Of a stretch of 36,100 nucleotides of DNA, positions 21,752 to 30,695 are shown piece after piece; the first letter of the stretch is position 1, and each line of letters opens with the position of its first letter. The DNA is from Rhodoferax sp. (lineage in GTDB: Bacteria; Pseudomonadota; Gammaproteobacteria; Burkholderiales; Burkholderiaceae_C), in assembly GCA_021737865.1 (NCBI GenBank), contig JAIPDC010000011.1, forward strand, positions 1-36,100, given 5' to 3'. The translations under genes and the position numbers were made by a program. Below the pieces are notes generated by a model, which was not told where the DNA came from, searched no databases, and saw nothing but the letters and a program-made list of their open reading frames with translations.

Positions 21752-24208
21752 ATGAAAGGCATTTTGAAATTCACGTCTGCGATAGACAAAGAGGTCGGTG
21801 TCAGCGCATTTCTTCCATATTCTGGGCATGTCACACGCAACATCGTCAAGATGATGAATGGCGACATGATGTTTACCATCAGGCTGTCGGGCGCCGCCCA
21901 CCAAAGCGCGGACATATCCGATTTGAACGGTTGGCACAGTCAGTTAAACGGTTTTATCCGAAATATCAGTTCGCCCCATGTCGCGTTATGGAGTCACATC
22001 GTCCGGCGTGAAATCAACGAATACCCGGAAGGTGAGTTCGCTTCCGAATTCATCAACAACCTGAACAAGAAATATCGAAGCCGCATCGAGGAAACCACCT
22101 TGATGATTAACGAGCTGTATATCAGCATCGTATTTCGCCCACAACCGATTGCAGCAGGGCGAATCGTGGATATGTTCTCACGGCAAAGCAAAGCGCAATT
22201 GGAAGAGCTGCAGCTTGAGCATATCGAGAACATGGAAGACTTGATTTCAACGTCGATGGCGGCATTGGATCGCTACGAACCCGAATTGCTTGGGTGCTAT
22301 GAATTCAAGGGCAACCTGTTTTCTGAAACTGGGGAGTTCCTGCACTACATCCTGAACGGTGAGTGGCGCCGCTTCCCCCTTCCACGCGCAGAGATGCGGG
22401 ACGTGCTGCCCACGTCGCGGCCATTCTTCGGCAAGGGCGGCTTGATGAGTCTGCGCACGTCCACAGAAGACTACTTCTGCGCCACGCTGGCGTTTCAAGA
22501 ATACCCCGCGCACACGCACCCCGGCCTGCTCAATGAGTTGTTGTCGGTGCCCTACGAGTTCACCCTCGGCCAGTCGTTCACGTTCCTCTCTAAGCCCGTG
22601 GCGCGCGGGCGTATGACACGCCAGCAGAAGCGGCTGGTCAATGCCGGGGACGTGGCCACGAGCCAGGTCGAGGCGATTGATGCGGCCCTGGACGATTTGA
22701 CAAGCAATCGGTTCGTCATGGGCACGCACTCACTCACGTTGATGATCCGCGCGCAGAACGAGAAGGATCTGAAAGACCATATTTCGGTGGCTGGAAGCAT
22801 CCTGAGCGATGCGGGCATCAAGTGGTCGCGCGAAGACCTAGGCATGGCGGCGGCGTATTACTCCCTCATGCCCGGCAACTTCGACTATCGAATCCGCGCG
22901 GGCGACATTACCAGCCGCAACTTCTGCTCGTTTTCCAGCCTGCACAACTACCCCATTGGGCGCCTTGAAGCGAACCAATGGGGACCAGCGGTGACGATGT
23001 TCAAAACAACGTCAGGAGCGCCCTTCTACTTCTCGTTCCACAAAGGGGAAGAGGGCGCTGACGCCAAGCGGGCCGCAAAGCTGGACCCGAATCACAAGGA
23101 GCTGGCCAACACCATCGTGCTCGGAAAGTCGGGCACCGGCAAGACAGTAATCGAGTGCTTTTTGCTCGCGCAGGCCCAGAAGTTCAACAAGCCACCAGCA
23201 AAGCGCCTCACGTCCGTGGTGTTCGACAAAGACCTGGGCGCGGCCGTGGCGGTACGCGCAATGGGTGGGCGCTACTACCCGCTGAAAAACGGCGTCTCAA
23301 CCGGCTTCAACCCGTTCCAGCTCGACCCTACCCCCAACAACATCACCTTCCTGGAAAACCTCGTGCGCTACCTGGTGCGGCGCGAAGGCATGCCCATCAC
23401 GCCGCGCGAAGAAGCGGAAATTGCAAAGGCAATTGCCGGGGTCATGAACCCAGCGGTTCCAAAGGCACAGCGGCGCCTGAGCGCCATCATGCAATTCCTG
23501 AACCCCACTGAGCAAAACGGCATTTACATGCGCCTGGCGCGCTGGTGTCACGGCTTTGGCCCCCTGGGTTGGGCGCTGGACAACGCAGAAGACACCCTGG
23601 ACGTGGAAGCAAACGCCATTGTCGGCTTTGACGTGACGGAATTCCTTGAAAACGCGGAAACCAGAACGCCAATCATCATGTATTTGATGCACCGGATCGA
23701 ATCCCTATTCGATGGCCGAAGGGTGGTCATATTCATGGATGAGTTTTGGAAACTGCTCGACGATCCAGAATTCGAGGACTTCGTTAAGAACAAACTGGTG
23801 ACGATCCGAAAACAGGACGGCTTTCTCGTTTGCTTCACGCAAGCGCCAAAGCAAGTCATTCGTTCGCCCATCGCGTTTGCCATCATTGAGCAGACAGCGA
23901 CAAAGATATTCCTCCCGAATCCCGAAGCGGACAGGGATGATTACATCAAGCATTTCAAACTCTCCGAAAAAGAATATGAATTGATCCGTGATTTACCGGA
24001 AAAATCACGGCGCTTCCTGATCAAGCAAGGATCGAATTCAGTCGTAGCAGAACTTGATTTAAGAGGCTTTGATGATGAATTGGCCGTTCTTTCAGGCAAC
24101 ACGGCCACCTCGCTACTGGCTGAACAGCTCGTAGCTCAACTGGGCGAAGATCCCGCCAACTGGTTGCCTGAGTTTCACAAAATCCGCCGAGAAAGAATTG
24201 CAGCATGA
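21752..24208 (+). CDS. virB4: VirB4-like T4SS ATPase
   Basis: An 818-residue VirB4/CagE family ATPase. Walker A is GKSGTGKT (residues 458-465), Walker B VVIFMDEFW (about D663). The RKQDGFLVCFTQAPKQVIRS and TKIFLPNPEADRDDYIKHFK blocks that follow are typical. The N-terminal half carries the CagE-type domain. It energises pilus assembly and substrate transfer. Length and motifs are normal. The stop overlaps the virB5 start. Confidence 0.95.
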   Translation: MKGILKFTSAIDKEVGVSAFLPYSGHVTRNIVKMMNGDMMFTIRLSGAAHQSADISDLNGWHSQLNGFIRNISSPHVALWSHIVRREINEYPEGEFASEFINNLNKKYRSRIEETTLMINELYISIVFRPQPIAAGRIVDMFSRQSKAQLEELQLEHIENMEDLISTSMAALDRYEPELLGCYEFKGNLFSETGEFLHYILNGEWRRFPLPRAEMRDVLPTSRPFFGKGGLMSLRTSTEDYFCATLAFQEYPAHTHPGLLNELLSVPYEFTLGQSFTFLSKPVARGRMTRQQKRLVNAGDVATSQVEAIDAALDDLTSNRFVMGTHSLTLMIRAQNEKDLKDHISVAGSILSDAGIKWSREDLGMAAAYYSLMPGNFDYRIRAGDITSRNFCSFSSLHNYPIGRLEANQWGPAVTMFKTTSGAPFYFSFHKGEEGADAKRAAKLDPNHKELANTIVLGKSGTGKTVIECFLLAQAQKFNKPPAKRLTSVVFDKDLGAAVAVRAMGGRYYPLKNGVSTGFNPFQLDPTPNNITFLENLVRYLVRREGMPITPREEAEIAKAIAGVMNPAVPKAQRRLSAIMQFLNPTEQNGIYMRLARWCHGFGPLGWALDNAEDTLDVEANAIVGFDVTEFLENAETRTPIIMYLMHRIESLFDGRRVVIFMDEFWKLLDDPEFEDFVKNKLVTIRKQDGFLVCFTQAPKQVIRSPIAFAIIEQTATKIFLPNPEADRDDYIKHFKLSEKEYELIRDLPEKSRRFLIKQGSNSVVAELDLRGFDDELAVLSGNTATSLLAEQLVAQLGEDPANWLPEFHKIRRERIAA

Positions 24209-24891
24209 ACATCAAAAAAACCGTTTCCGTTGCCGCTGCCGCCGCAGCACTGGCATTCACTGCCATTCCAGCCAATGCATTCCTTGGGTTCGGTGGAAGC
24301 AACATCGCAAAAGAAACCACACAAATTGCATCATGGATCGCTCAATACGCGCAAATGGTGCAGGAATATAACCAGCTCGTCGAGGAATACCGCAGCTTGA
24401 ATGGAATACGCGGCATGGCCAGCCTGGTCAACAATCCCCAGCTCAGGCGCTACCTACCGGACGAGTACAAGAATATCCTGAGCCAGGGATATGGCGATTG
24501 GCAGGCGCTGCGAACTGCACTGGATAACCCGGTTGGGAGTTCCAATCTTCAAAAACTGCGCAGGGACCAACTAGCAATTGATGAGGCAATGGCACTGGAA
24601 AGTTATAAGCAAGCAAGCCGTAGATTCGGTGACATTCAAGTTCTGCTTGACAAAATCAATGATGCCAGCATTCCCGATGCAAAAGATATGGTGGACTTGC
24701 AGGCGCGCATTCAAGCGGAGCAGGTAATGATGCAAAACGAGGCATCAAAGATTGCAATGATGAAAAATTTGCAGGAAATTCAAAAGCAAAAGATGCAGGA
24801 GCAGGCGCGAATAAACGACAAGGAAATGCGTCGTAAACCAGGCATCATTGCAACCATGCGGGCACCTGAAGAACTATTCGGCGCACGCTAG
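24205..24891 (+). CDS. virB5: VirB5-like minor pilin
   Basis: A 228-residue protein with a signal peptide (cleavage after AIPANA, residue 25), a mature part made mostly of long helices, and typical sequences IASWIAQYAQMVQEYNQLVE and VMMQNEASKIAMMKNLQEIQ. VirB5 sits at the pilus tip. The C-terminal KEMRRKPGIIATMRAPEELF is nearly repeated at the end of the next gene's product. ATGA coupled to virB4. Confidence 0.88.
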   Translation: MNIKKTVSVAAAAAALAFTAIPANAFLGFGGSNIAKETTQIASWIAQYAQMVQEYNQLVEEYRSLNGIRGMASLVNNPQLRRYLPDEYKNILSQGYGDWQALRTALDNPVGSSNLQKLRRDQLAIDEAMALESYKQASRRFGDIQVLLDKINDASIPDAKDMVDLQARIQAEQVMMQNEASKIAMMKNLQEIQKQKMQEQARINDKEMRRKPGIIATMRAPEELFGAR

Positions 24892-24899
24892 AGGGTCAT

Positions 24900-25181
24900 A
24901 TGAATAAATTTTATATCAGCTCTGCCTTCCTACTTATTCTTACTGGTTGCGGCCAAAATGAACCCCCGCCGATAAATAGCAAGCAGGCAACTATCGACGA
25001 ACTCGAGTCGTACCAGCAAACATATTGCCAAGAAAAATTCAAAATGCATCCATTTTGTGTTGACATTCAGAATGAAAAGGCACACAAGACAAATGAGGTA
25101 ATGCGAAGGAAACCAGGCGCTCTTGGGACGCTACGGACACCGGAAGAAATATTCGGCAAACGGCAAAGTGGATCAAAATAA
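24900..25181 (+). CDS. Eex-like entry-exclusion lipoprotein
   Basis: A 93-residue lipoprotein with lipobox LTGC (Cys17). The mature part has two Cys in YCQEKFKMHPFCVDIQNEKA, resembling the EexN family. The gene lies between virB5 and virB6, exactly where eex lies in IncN pKM101, supporting an entry-exclusion role. It ends with NEVMRRKPGALGTLRTPEEI plus FGKR, matching the VirB5 C-terminus. Family match is moderate; lipoprotein nature is firm. Confidence 0.65.
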   Translation: MNKFYISSAFLLILTGCGQNEPPPINSKQATIDELESYQQTYCQEKFKMHPFCVDIQNEKAHKTNEVMRRKPGALGTLRTPEEIFGKRQSGSK

Positions 25182-25193
25182 TTCCAAACATCT

Positions 25194-26249
25194 ATGAGCG
25201 ACTTCTATTCAAAGTTGCTATCAGCAACCACTGACCCCCTACAGGGTTTTATAAGTTCTACCGCGTCAACCGTAATCGGCGCAATCACTCCAGTTGCGAC
25301 GACGCTACTGATGATTTACGTTCTATTCTGGGGGTGGTCGATGATCCGTGGCGTCATCAGTGAGCCCATAACAGACGGAGTAACTCGAATAGTCAAATTG
25401 GCTGTTATCTGCGGGATAGCTCTGTCACTCGGTCTCTATTCACAATTTCTTGTGGACTGGCTCTGGCAATCGCCAGATAGGCTGGCCTCCATGATTGCGG
25501 GCGGGAAACCAAGCGATAAGGTGAATTTTCTGGACTCAATTTTTGAGAAGATTTGGGGTTACGCAGAAATATGGAACACGGCTGCTTCCAATAATTCAAA
25601 TGCACTGGGCATCCCCGATCTAGGCCAATTTTTCATGGCTTGGATCATAAGAATCGTAGGCGCGCTCATGACAGGATATGCAGCGTTTCTCTTCGTACTA
25701 GCAAAAATTGCTCTTGCGATTCTATTGGCAATTGGTCCAATATTTATACTAGTCACAATGTTTGAAAGTTCTAGAAAGTTTTTTGATTCATGGATTGCTC
25801 AATGCTTGAATTTTTGCTTTGTCATCATCCTTACTGCAGCAATCCTTAAAATTGTAGGTACCTACATTGATACAAGCGTGACAAGTGCAGGTACAAATGC
25901 TTCGGGTGGCGATCCAGCCTACAGTGATGGATTTTTCGTCGTCATTATGTGCGGCATCTGCTTTGTGATGATGCTTCAGGTCATGTCTATCGCATCAGGT
26001 ATATCAGGCGGTGCGGCCATTTCGACACTCGGATCAGTTGGGTGGGCTTACGCAAAAATTAGAGGGGCATCAAGCCAGGCCTATCGGCTGGGGTCTGGCA
26101 AGTCCCTTTCAGAGTGGCGAGGCAGGCGCCGCCAAGCTGCGGTAAACGCTCGATGGGCAGCTAATAACCCCTCACTCCCGGCAAGAGCTGCTGCAGCGGC
26201 AGCGCGACGGGTACGTGGTGAAAGAAATAACACAGTCGCCAAAAACTAG
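25194..26249 (+). CDS. virB6: VirB6-like polytopic membrane protein
   Basis: A 351-residue protein of the TrbL/VirB6 type with a periplasmic N-terminus, hydrophobic segments near residues 25-55, 60-80, 145-185, 200-225 and 240-265, the conserved Trp region (LFWGWSMIRG), and a basic Arg/Ala-rich cytoplasmic tail. It forms part of the inner-membrane channel. Base composition is noticeably more AT-rich than the maintenance block. Confidence 0.88.
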   Translation: MSDFYSKLLSATTDPLQGFISSTASTVIGAITPVATTLLMIYVLFWGWSMIRGVISEPITDGVTRIVKLAVICGIALSLGLYSQFLVDWLWQSPDRLASMIAGGKPSDKVNFLDSIFEKIWGYAEIWNTAASNNSNALGIPDLGQFFMAWIIRIVGALMTGYAAFLFVLAKIALAILLAIGPIFILVTMFESSRKFFDSWIAQCLNFCFVIILTAAILKIVGTYIDTSVTSAGTNASGGDPAYSDGFFVVIMCGICFVMMLQVMSIASGISGGAAISTLGSVGWAYAKIRGASSQAYRLGSGKSLSEWRGRRRQAAVNARWAANNPSLPARAAAAAARRVRGERNNTVAKN

Positions 26250-26251
26250 AG

Positions 26252-26267
26252 TTTCGCGGACGCGAAA
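26252..26267 (+). repeat. Dispersed palindrome site 6 (virB6-virB7 gap)
   Basis: Exact TTTCGCGGACGCGAAA, two bases after the virB6 stop and 26 before the virB7 start. This is the only sizeable gap in the virB5-virB11 run. Confidence 0.8.
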
Positions 26268-26293
26268 TCACACGGCTTAACTTCTGGAAATTT

Positions 26294-26692
26294 ATGCAGA
26301 AAACTATAATTTATATTTCCTTGGTCGTTTTATTTGCGGGGTGCGCAAATGCTCCTAAGCCGCCTGCCACTGTCACGGGCGAGTATCGTCCAATTAACAA
26401 AGCCGACTTTCGTCCTCCTTCTTCCTTGATAGCTAAGGTATTTGATTTCAAATATCGAGGCGATCCTGAACACGCAATCGAAGCATTGCGGGACGTGCAA
26501 CCACAGCTAACCATTCTTCCGGCATCTGGTGAAAAATTGAGACAGGGCTTAGTAAACGTCGATCTTCGCCAAGTTACTTTGGACAAGGCTTTGTTTGAAA
26601 TCGGGAAGCAGGGCAGTGGGATTTATGAAGTCATCTATAAGCCAGACACCATAAATAACCGTGCCTTTGCATTTATCAAATACACAAAATGA
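26294..26692 (+). CDS. virB7: VirB7-like lipoprotein with N0/STN-like domain
   Basis: A 132-residue lipoprotein with lipobox FAGC (Cys17). It is far longer than classical VirB7 (about 40-60 residues). After a short linker with EYRPIN, possibly the VirB9-binding segment, there is a compact domain VNVDLRQVTLDKALFEIGKQ...YEVIYKPD. Its pattern (V-N-V-x-L-x-x-V-T-L-x-x-A-L) is that of secretin N0/STN domains, as described for Xanthomonas VirB7. Position before virB8 and lipidation support VirB7. Its stop overlaps the virB8 start. Confidence 0.75.
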   Translation: MQKTIIYISLVVLFAGCANAPKPPATVTGEYRPINKADFRPPSSLIAKVFDFKYRGDPEHAIEALRDVQPQLTILPASGEKLRQGLVNVDLRQVTLDKALFEIGKQGSGIYEVIYKPDTINNRAFAFIKYTK

Positions 26693-27498
26693 TTAAACGT
26701 AAACCAAAGCCCGCATCTGACATTGATAAATATCTGTCCGAAGTTCAGTCATGGGAAACAGACAGAGTGCACATGGAACAGAAATCGCGTCAAACCGCGT
26801 GGCGTGTCGCTGGCATCAGTCTGTTTCTGGCCTGTCTGTGTGTAGGAGCTGTTGCAGCACTCGTTCCACTCAAGACCGTTGAACCCTTTGTGGTTCGCGT
26901 TGACAACACTACGGGTGTTGTAGATGTAGTTCATACCCTCAAGGGGGGCGACACCACCTATAACGAGTCGGTAAATAAGTATTTCGCACAAATCTACGTG
27001 CGTGCACGAGAAGGATATTTCCGTGAAATGGCCGATGTTAATTACAAGACGGTAGGGCTTCTTAGCGGCAATACTGAACAGCAGCGGTATTTTGATTATT
27101 TCACCCCAAAAAATCCTCAATCTCCTTTGGTAGTTTATGGCAAATATGCCAAAGTCAATATCACCATCAAGTCAGCGTCTTTCATTAAACCGAATGTCGC
27201 GCTCGTTCGTTTCGTGAAAGAAGTCGTTCGCGGCCCGGATAAGCCGGAACTCTCACACTGGGCATCCACAGTCACATTTAAATATGTAGGAGCACCTATG
27301 TCTGATGCTGACCGGGCGGTTAATCCGCTTGGCTATCAAGTCACAGACTATCGGACTGACCCTGAATCCCTTACAGCCGTTGAGCGCCAGGCCTATAAAC
27401 CGCCTGAGCCAAGCGTGTCGCCATTGGCGTCTCTCTCTGATCTGGCTACCGAAGTGGCGGCGCCTGCGACTCCCGCGAGCGCAGCTATCACGAATTGA
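26689..27498 (+). CDS. virB8: VirB8-like assembly protein
   Basis: A 269-residue bitopic protein with a cytoplasmic N-terminus, a membrane helix (about 37-60, VAGISLFLACLCVGAVAALV), then LKTVEPFVVRVDNTTGVVDV, typical for VirB8, and a periplasmic NTF2-like domain to about residue 225. The C-terminal tail (about 240-269) is Pro/Ala-rich. VirB8 nucleates the complex between the inner and outer membrane parts. Confidence 0.93.
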   Translation: MIKRKPKPASDIDKYLSEVQSWETDRVHMEQKSRQTAWRVAGISLFLACLCVGAVAALVPLKTVEPFVVRVDNTTGVVDVVHTLKGGDTTYNESVNKYFAQIYVRAREGYFREMADVNYKTVGLLSGNTEQQRYFDYFTPKNPQSPLVVYGKYAKVNITIKSASFIKPNVALVRFVKEVVRGPDKPELSHWASTVTFKYVGAPMSDADRAVNPLGYQVTDYRTDPESLTAVERQAYKPPEPSVSPLASLSDLATEVAAPATPASAAITN

Positions 27499-27506
27499 GG
27501 GATTGA

Positions 27507-28349
27507 ATGAAAGAACTACTGATCGCTTGCCTATCGGCAACGCTGCTATGCGGTGCAATTGCAGAAACGATACCGGAACCTGGGGCGGCGGACGCTCGCA
27601 TTCGGGTCGTCACCTACAACCCAAGAAATGTTGTGCGCTTGAATACCTTCTTTGGGGTTTCAACGCATATCAAATTTAGCGAAACTGAACAGATCAAAGA
27701 CGTGGCAGTTGGTGATGATCTTGCCTGGAAAGTCATTCCACGTGGGAACAATATGTTTATAAAGCCCACAGCAAAGGAGGGCGACACCAACATTACCGTC
27801 GTCACGAATAAACGAATATATCAATTTGTTGCCGTAGTTTTGAACGAAAAAAATCAAAAGGCGGCATGGGCGAATCGCGATCTGATTTATTCTCTTTCTT
27901 TCCGTTATTCAGACGACGACGATGCAAATGCAAATGCACGTGCCAAAGCAGAAGCGGATAAATTAAAACGAGAAGATATTAAAAATCGACTCACACGCGC
28001 ACCGTCGCGCACGGGTCATAACATGGATTATTGGGTGGCTGGAAGTCAGGAGGTCAGCCCGAATGGCGCATACGATGACGGCCGCTTTGTTTATCTAATT
28101 TTCAACAACAATGCGGAAATGCCTGCAGTTTACGAAACCGATGAAACCGGCAAGGAATCCTTGGTAAACACCCATGTGACTAGCGGAAATACGATCGTAC
28201 TGCATCGATTAGCCGAAAAGTTCACGCTTCGGAAAGGTGATTTTGTGGCTAGCGTTTGGAATAAAGCCTATGACGGTAGCGGTGGGGCAAATAATTTAAC
28301 GGGGACTGTCGCTCCTGATGTGGAACGTGTAATCAAGGAGGTCAACTAA
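27507..28349 (+). CDS. virB9: VirB9-like core-complex protein
   Basis: A 280-residue protein with a signal peptide (about 1-19), the N-terminal CagX/VirB9 domain (DARIRVVTYNPRNVVRLNTF, then HIKFSETEQIKDVAVGD and WKVIPRGNNMFIKP) and the C-terminal domain (YDDGRFVYLIFNNNAEMPAV) which binds VirB7. Length and motifs are normal. One base separates it from virB10. Confidence 0.93.
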   Translation: MKELLIACLSATLLCGAIAETIPEPGAADARIRVVTYNPRNVVRLNTFFGVSTHIKFSETEQIKDVAVGDDLAWKVIPRGNNMFIKPTAKEGDTNITVVTNKRIYQFVAVVLNEKNQKAAWANRDLIYSLSFRYSDDDDANANARAKAEADKLKREDIKNRLTRAPSRTGHNMDYWVAGSQEVSPNGAYDDGRFVYLIFNNNAEMPAVYETDETGKESLVNTHVTSGNTIVLHRLAEKFTLRKGDFVASVWNKAYDGSGGANNLTGTVAPDVERVIKEVN

Positions 28350-29636
28350 ATGAGCCAGGATCAAGACAAGCATGTGGCCGCTGGCGATGACCGCAAGGAT
28401 GCGTGGCGCGGTCAGGACAAGGGGTTTCGCGGGCGTGAAAACGGCCAGGGACAGCCATCTGATGACTTTGATGACGATGCTGATCTGCCGTCGCTCAACC
28501 GAAAGCGTGGCGGTAACAAGCTCATTACAGCGGCAGGATATGTATTCATGGCATTGCTCGCTGTCGCGGCGATTGTGGCCGTGAATCGAAATCCGTCGGC
28601 TCCAGTCAAAAAGGGGGATGACGGCAAGGTCGCGAACCGCTTGCCAGCACTCATCGTTCCGGCGCCTCCTGAACCCCCGGCATCGCTTGCACCAAAAGCT
28701 GAGGTAGCCCAAGCGAACGAGGAAGACGATATTTGGAAACGCAAAATGTCTGGCAATCTGGTGGCTCAAGGTGGCAGCTCAGGCGGCGGCGCGGGCTCAA
28801 GGGCTTCGGGGCCGATGAGCAGACAGCAGATTGAACAAGAGCGGATGGCCCAGTTGATGGGGCAGGGCGCCGGGATGCATGGGATGGGTCAAGGGGGCGG
28901 CGCATCGTTCATAGGCCCTGATGGCAACCCCATTGATCAAGCAGGCCCCGAGGGCGGCATTGTGACGTCCAGCGCCCGCGCGGACTCCCTTGGGCAGCGC
29001 CTCAAACCCACGGTCACCGAAGCCGTTTCAGCCACTGTGCTTCCGCGTCGTGACTACCTGCTTGCAAAGGGCGCAACTCTCGATTGCGCCCTGGAAACGG
29101 CCATTGATTCCAGCGTTCCAGGGATGACAACTTGCCGCCTGACACGGGACGTGTATTCCGACAACGGCCGTGTTCTCTTACTGGATCGCGGCACCCAACT
29201 GGTCGGTGAATACGCCGGATCTCTGCAACGTGGCCAGGCCCGCATGTTCCTGCTTTGGACGAGGGCAAAAACGCCCGCTGGTGTGGTGGTCAGCCTCAAC
29301 TCTCCGAGCACTGATTCTTTGGGCCGTAGCGGTATCAGTGGCTATGTGGACAACCACTTTTGGGAACGATTTGGCGCGGCGATCATGACCAGCTTCCTCA
29401 AGGACACGGTGAACATCGTTGCCAACAACCGAACCAAAAAGCCAGGCGATGGCGGTGATCAGACCAACATCTATAGCGGCACGGTTCAATCCGGGGAGCA
29501 GATCGTCAGCGCAATGCTGCGCGAACAGTCGGCAATTCCATCGACCTTGATTGTCAACCAAGGTCAGCACATTCAAGTGCTCATGGCGCGCGACTTGGAT
29601 TTCAGCGACGTGTACGGCCTGCGAGCTGTTCACTAG
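28350..29636 (+). CDS. virB10: VirB10-like core-complex protein
   Basis: A 428-residue TrbI/VirB10 family protein. A charged cytoplasmic N-terminus holds a decayed palindrome copy (encoding FRGREN). One membrane helix lies at about 58-76, then a Pro-rich stretch (IVPAPPEPPASLAP), a Gly/Met-rich linker, and the TrbI beta-barrel domain with LPRRDYLLAKGATLDCALET, LLDRGTQLVGEYAGSL and the antenna region. It ends QHIQVLMARDLDFSDVYGLR. It spans both membranes and senses VirB11/VirD4 energy. Confidence 0.93.
   Translation: MSQDQDKHVAAGDDRKDAWRGQDKGFRGRENGQGQPSDDFDDDADLPSLNRKRGGNKLITAAGYVFMALLAVAAIVAVNRNPSAPVKKGDDGKVANRLPALIVPAPPEPPASLAPKAEVAQANEEDDIWKRKMSGNLVAQGGSSGGGAGSRASGPMSRQQIEQERMAQLMGQGAGMHGMGQGGGASFIGPDGNPIDQAGPEGGIVTSSARADSLGQRLKPTVTEAVSATVLPRRDYLLAKGATLDCALETAIDSSVPGMTTCRLTRDVYSDNGRVLLLDRGTQLVGEYAGSLQRGQARMFLLWTRAKTPAGVVVSLNSPSTDSLGRSGISGYVDNHFWERFGAAIMTSFLKDTVNIVANNRTKKPGDGGDQTNIYSGTVQSGEQIVSAMLREQSAIPSTLIVNQGQHIQVLMARDLDFSDVYGLRAVH
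28425..28440 (+). repeat. Decayed copy of the dispersed palindrome (site 7, in virB10)
   Basis: TTTCGCGGGCGTGAAA, two differences from the consensus. It encodes FRGREN, the same peptide as the exact copy in the LPD7 gene at 33580. Confidence 0.55.
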
Positions 29637-29639
29637 CCC

Positions 29640-30695
29640 ATGCTCGACTCATACAACACGAGCGCAGCGGTCGCGCAGCCCACGCCCCATACAGGGGAAA
29701 GGTTGGTGCGCCGGGCCATGCTCGACACGTACCTGAAGCCCATCTACCAACACTTACAGGGTGACGTTACCGAAGTTGCGATAAACAAGCCGGGTGAGAT
29801 TTGGACAGAAGGGCCTTCGGGCTGGGTGCGGCATGCAGCACCTGAAATGTCGTACCAAAGTTGCATGCACATTGGGCAACTGATAGCGACCTACAACGAA
29901 AAAGACATTTCGATTGATCGACCGATTTTGTCTGCCGCCTTGCCCGATGGGGAACGGGTTCAAGTCATTATTCCTCCGGCGTGTCTTGCGAATACGGTGT
30001 CCATGACGATCCGCAAGCCAAGCATGACCGACAAAACTTTAGAGGAGCTGGAAGCAAGCGGCGCATTCTCGAAAGTCGAAGATGCAAACGACGGGCTTCG
30101 TCCGTTTGAGACAGATTTATTGGAATTAAAGAAGCAACGTCGCATACGGGAATTCCTGCATCGTGTGGTTTTGACTAAGCGCAATTTGCTCATTGTTGGC
30201 AAAACTGGTTCTGGAAAAACCACATTAACGCGCAGTCTCATTCACTCCATTCCTAAAACTGAGCGACTGGTTACTATCGAAGATGTGCATGAATTGTTCA
30301 TGGACGACGTACCAAACAAAGTGCACTTGCTTTACGCCCGTGAAGATGAAGGCGGATCAAAAGTAACCGCCAAACAATCACTAGCTTCGTGTCTGCGGAT
30401 GAAACCCGATAGGATTTTACTCGCTGAATTACGTGGCGATGAAGCATGGGAATTCGTGAAGTCGATCAACACTGGGCACCCAGGCAGCATTAGCACCATG
30501 CACGCAAACGGTGCGTGGGAAACCTTTGAACAATTGACGGCTTTCATCAAGGATTCCCGCACTGGCGCCCACCTCGAAACTGACGACATTAAGAGACGCC
30601 TTTACACGACGATTGACGTTGTGGTGTATATGGACCGCTGGAAAGTCAAAGAAATATTCTATGACCCTGAATTTAAGCGCGCACAAATGGTTTAA
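29640..30695 (+). CDS. virB11: VirB11-like traffic ATPase
   Basis: A 351-residue hexameric ATPase with an N-terminal domain (EVAINKPGEIWTEGPSGWVR), Walker A GKTGSGKT (187-194), Asp box VTIEDVHELF, Walker B in RPDRILLAELRGDEAWEF-like KPDRILLAELRGDEAWEF, and His box GHPGSISTMHANG. All motifs are intact. It switches between pilus assembly and substrate transfer. Its last 35 bases overlap the virD4 start. Confidence 0.95.
   Translation: MLDSYNTSAAVAQPTPHTGERLVRRAMLDTYLKPIYQHLQGDVTEVAINKPGEIWTEGPSGWVRHAAPEMSYQSCMHIGQLIATYNEKDISIDRPILSAALPDGERVQVIIPPACLANTVSMTIRKPSMTDKTLEELEASGAFSKVEDANDGLRPFETDLLELKKQRRIREFLHRVVLTKRNLLIVGKTGSGKTTLTRSLIHSIPKTERLVTIEDVHELFMDDVPNKVHLLYAREDEGGSKVTAKQSLASCLRMKPDRILLAELRGDEAWEFVKSINTGHPGSISTMHANGAWETFEQLTAFIKDSRTGAHLETDDIKRRLYTTIDVVVYMDRWKVKEIFYDPEFKRAQMV

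Noticed and set aside
27210-27219. TTTCGTGAAA in virB8, resembling chromosomal parS core
   Set aside because: Only a short imperfect match, single copy, and without the extended arms of either parS or the dispersed palindrome.
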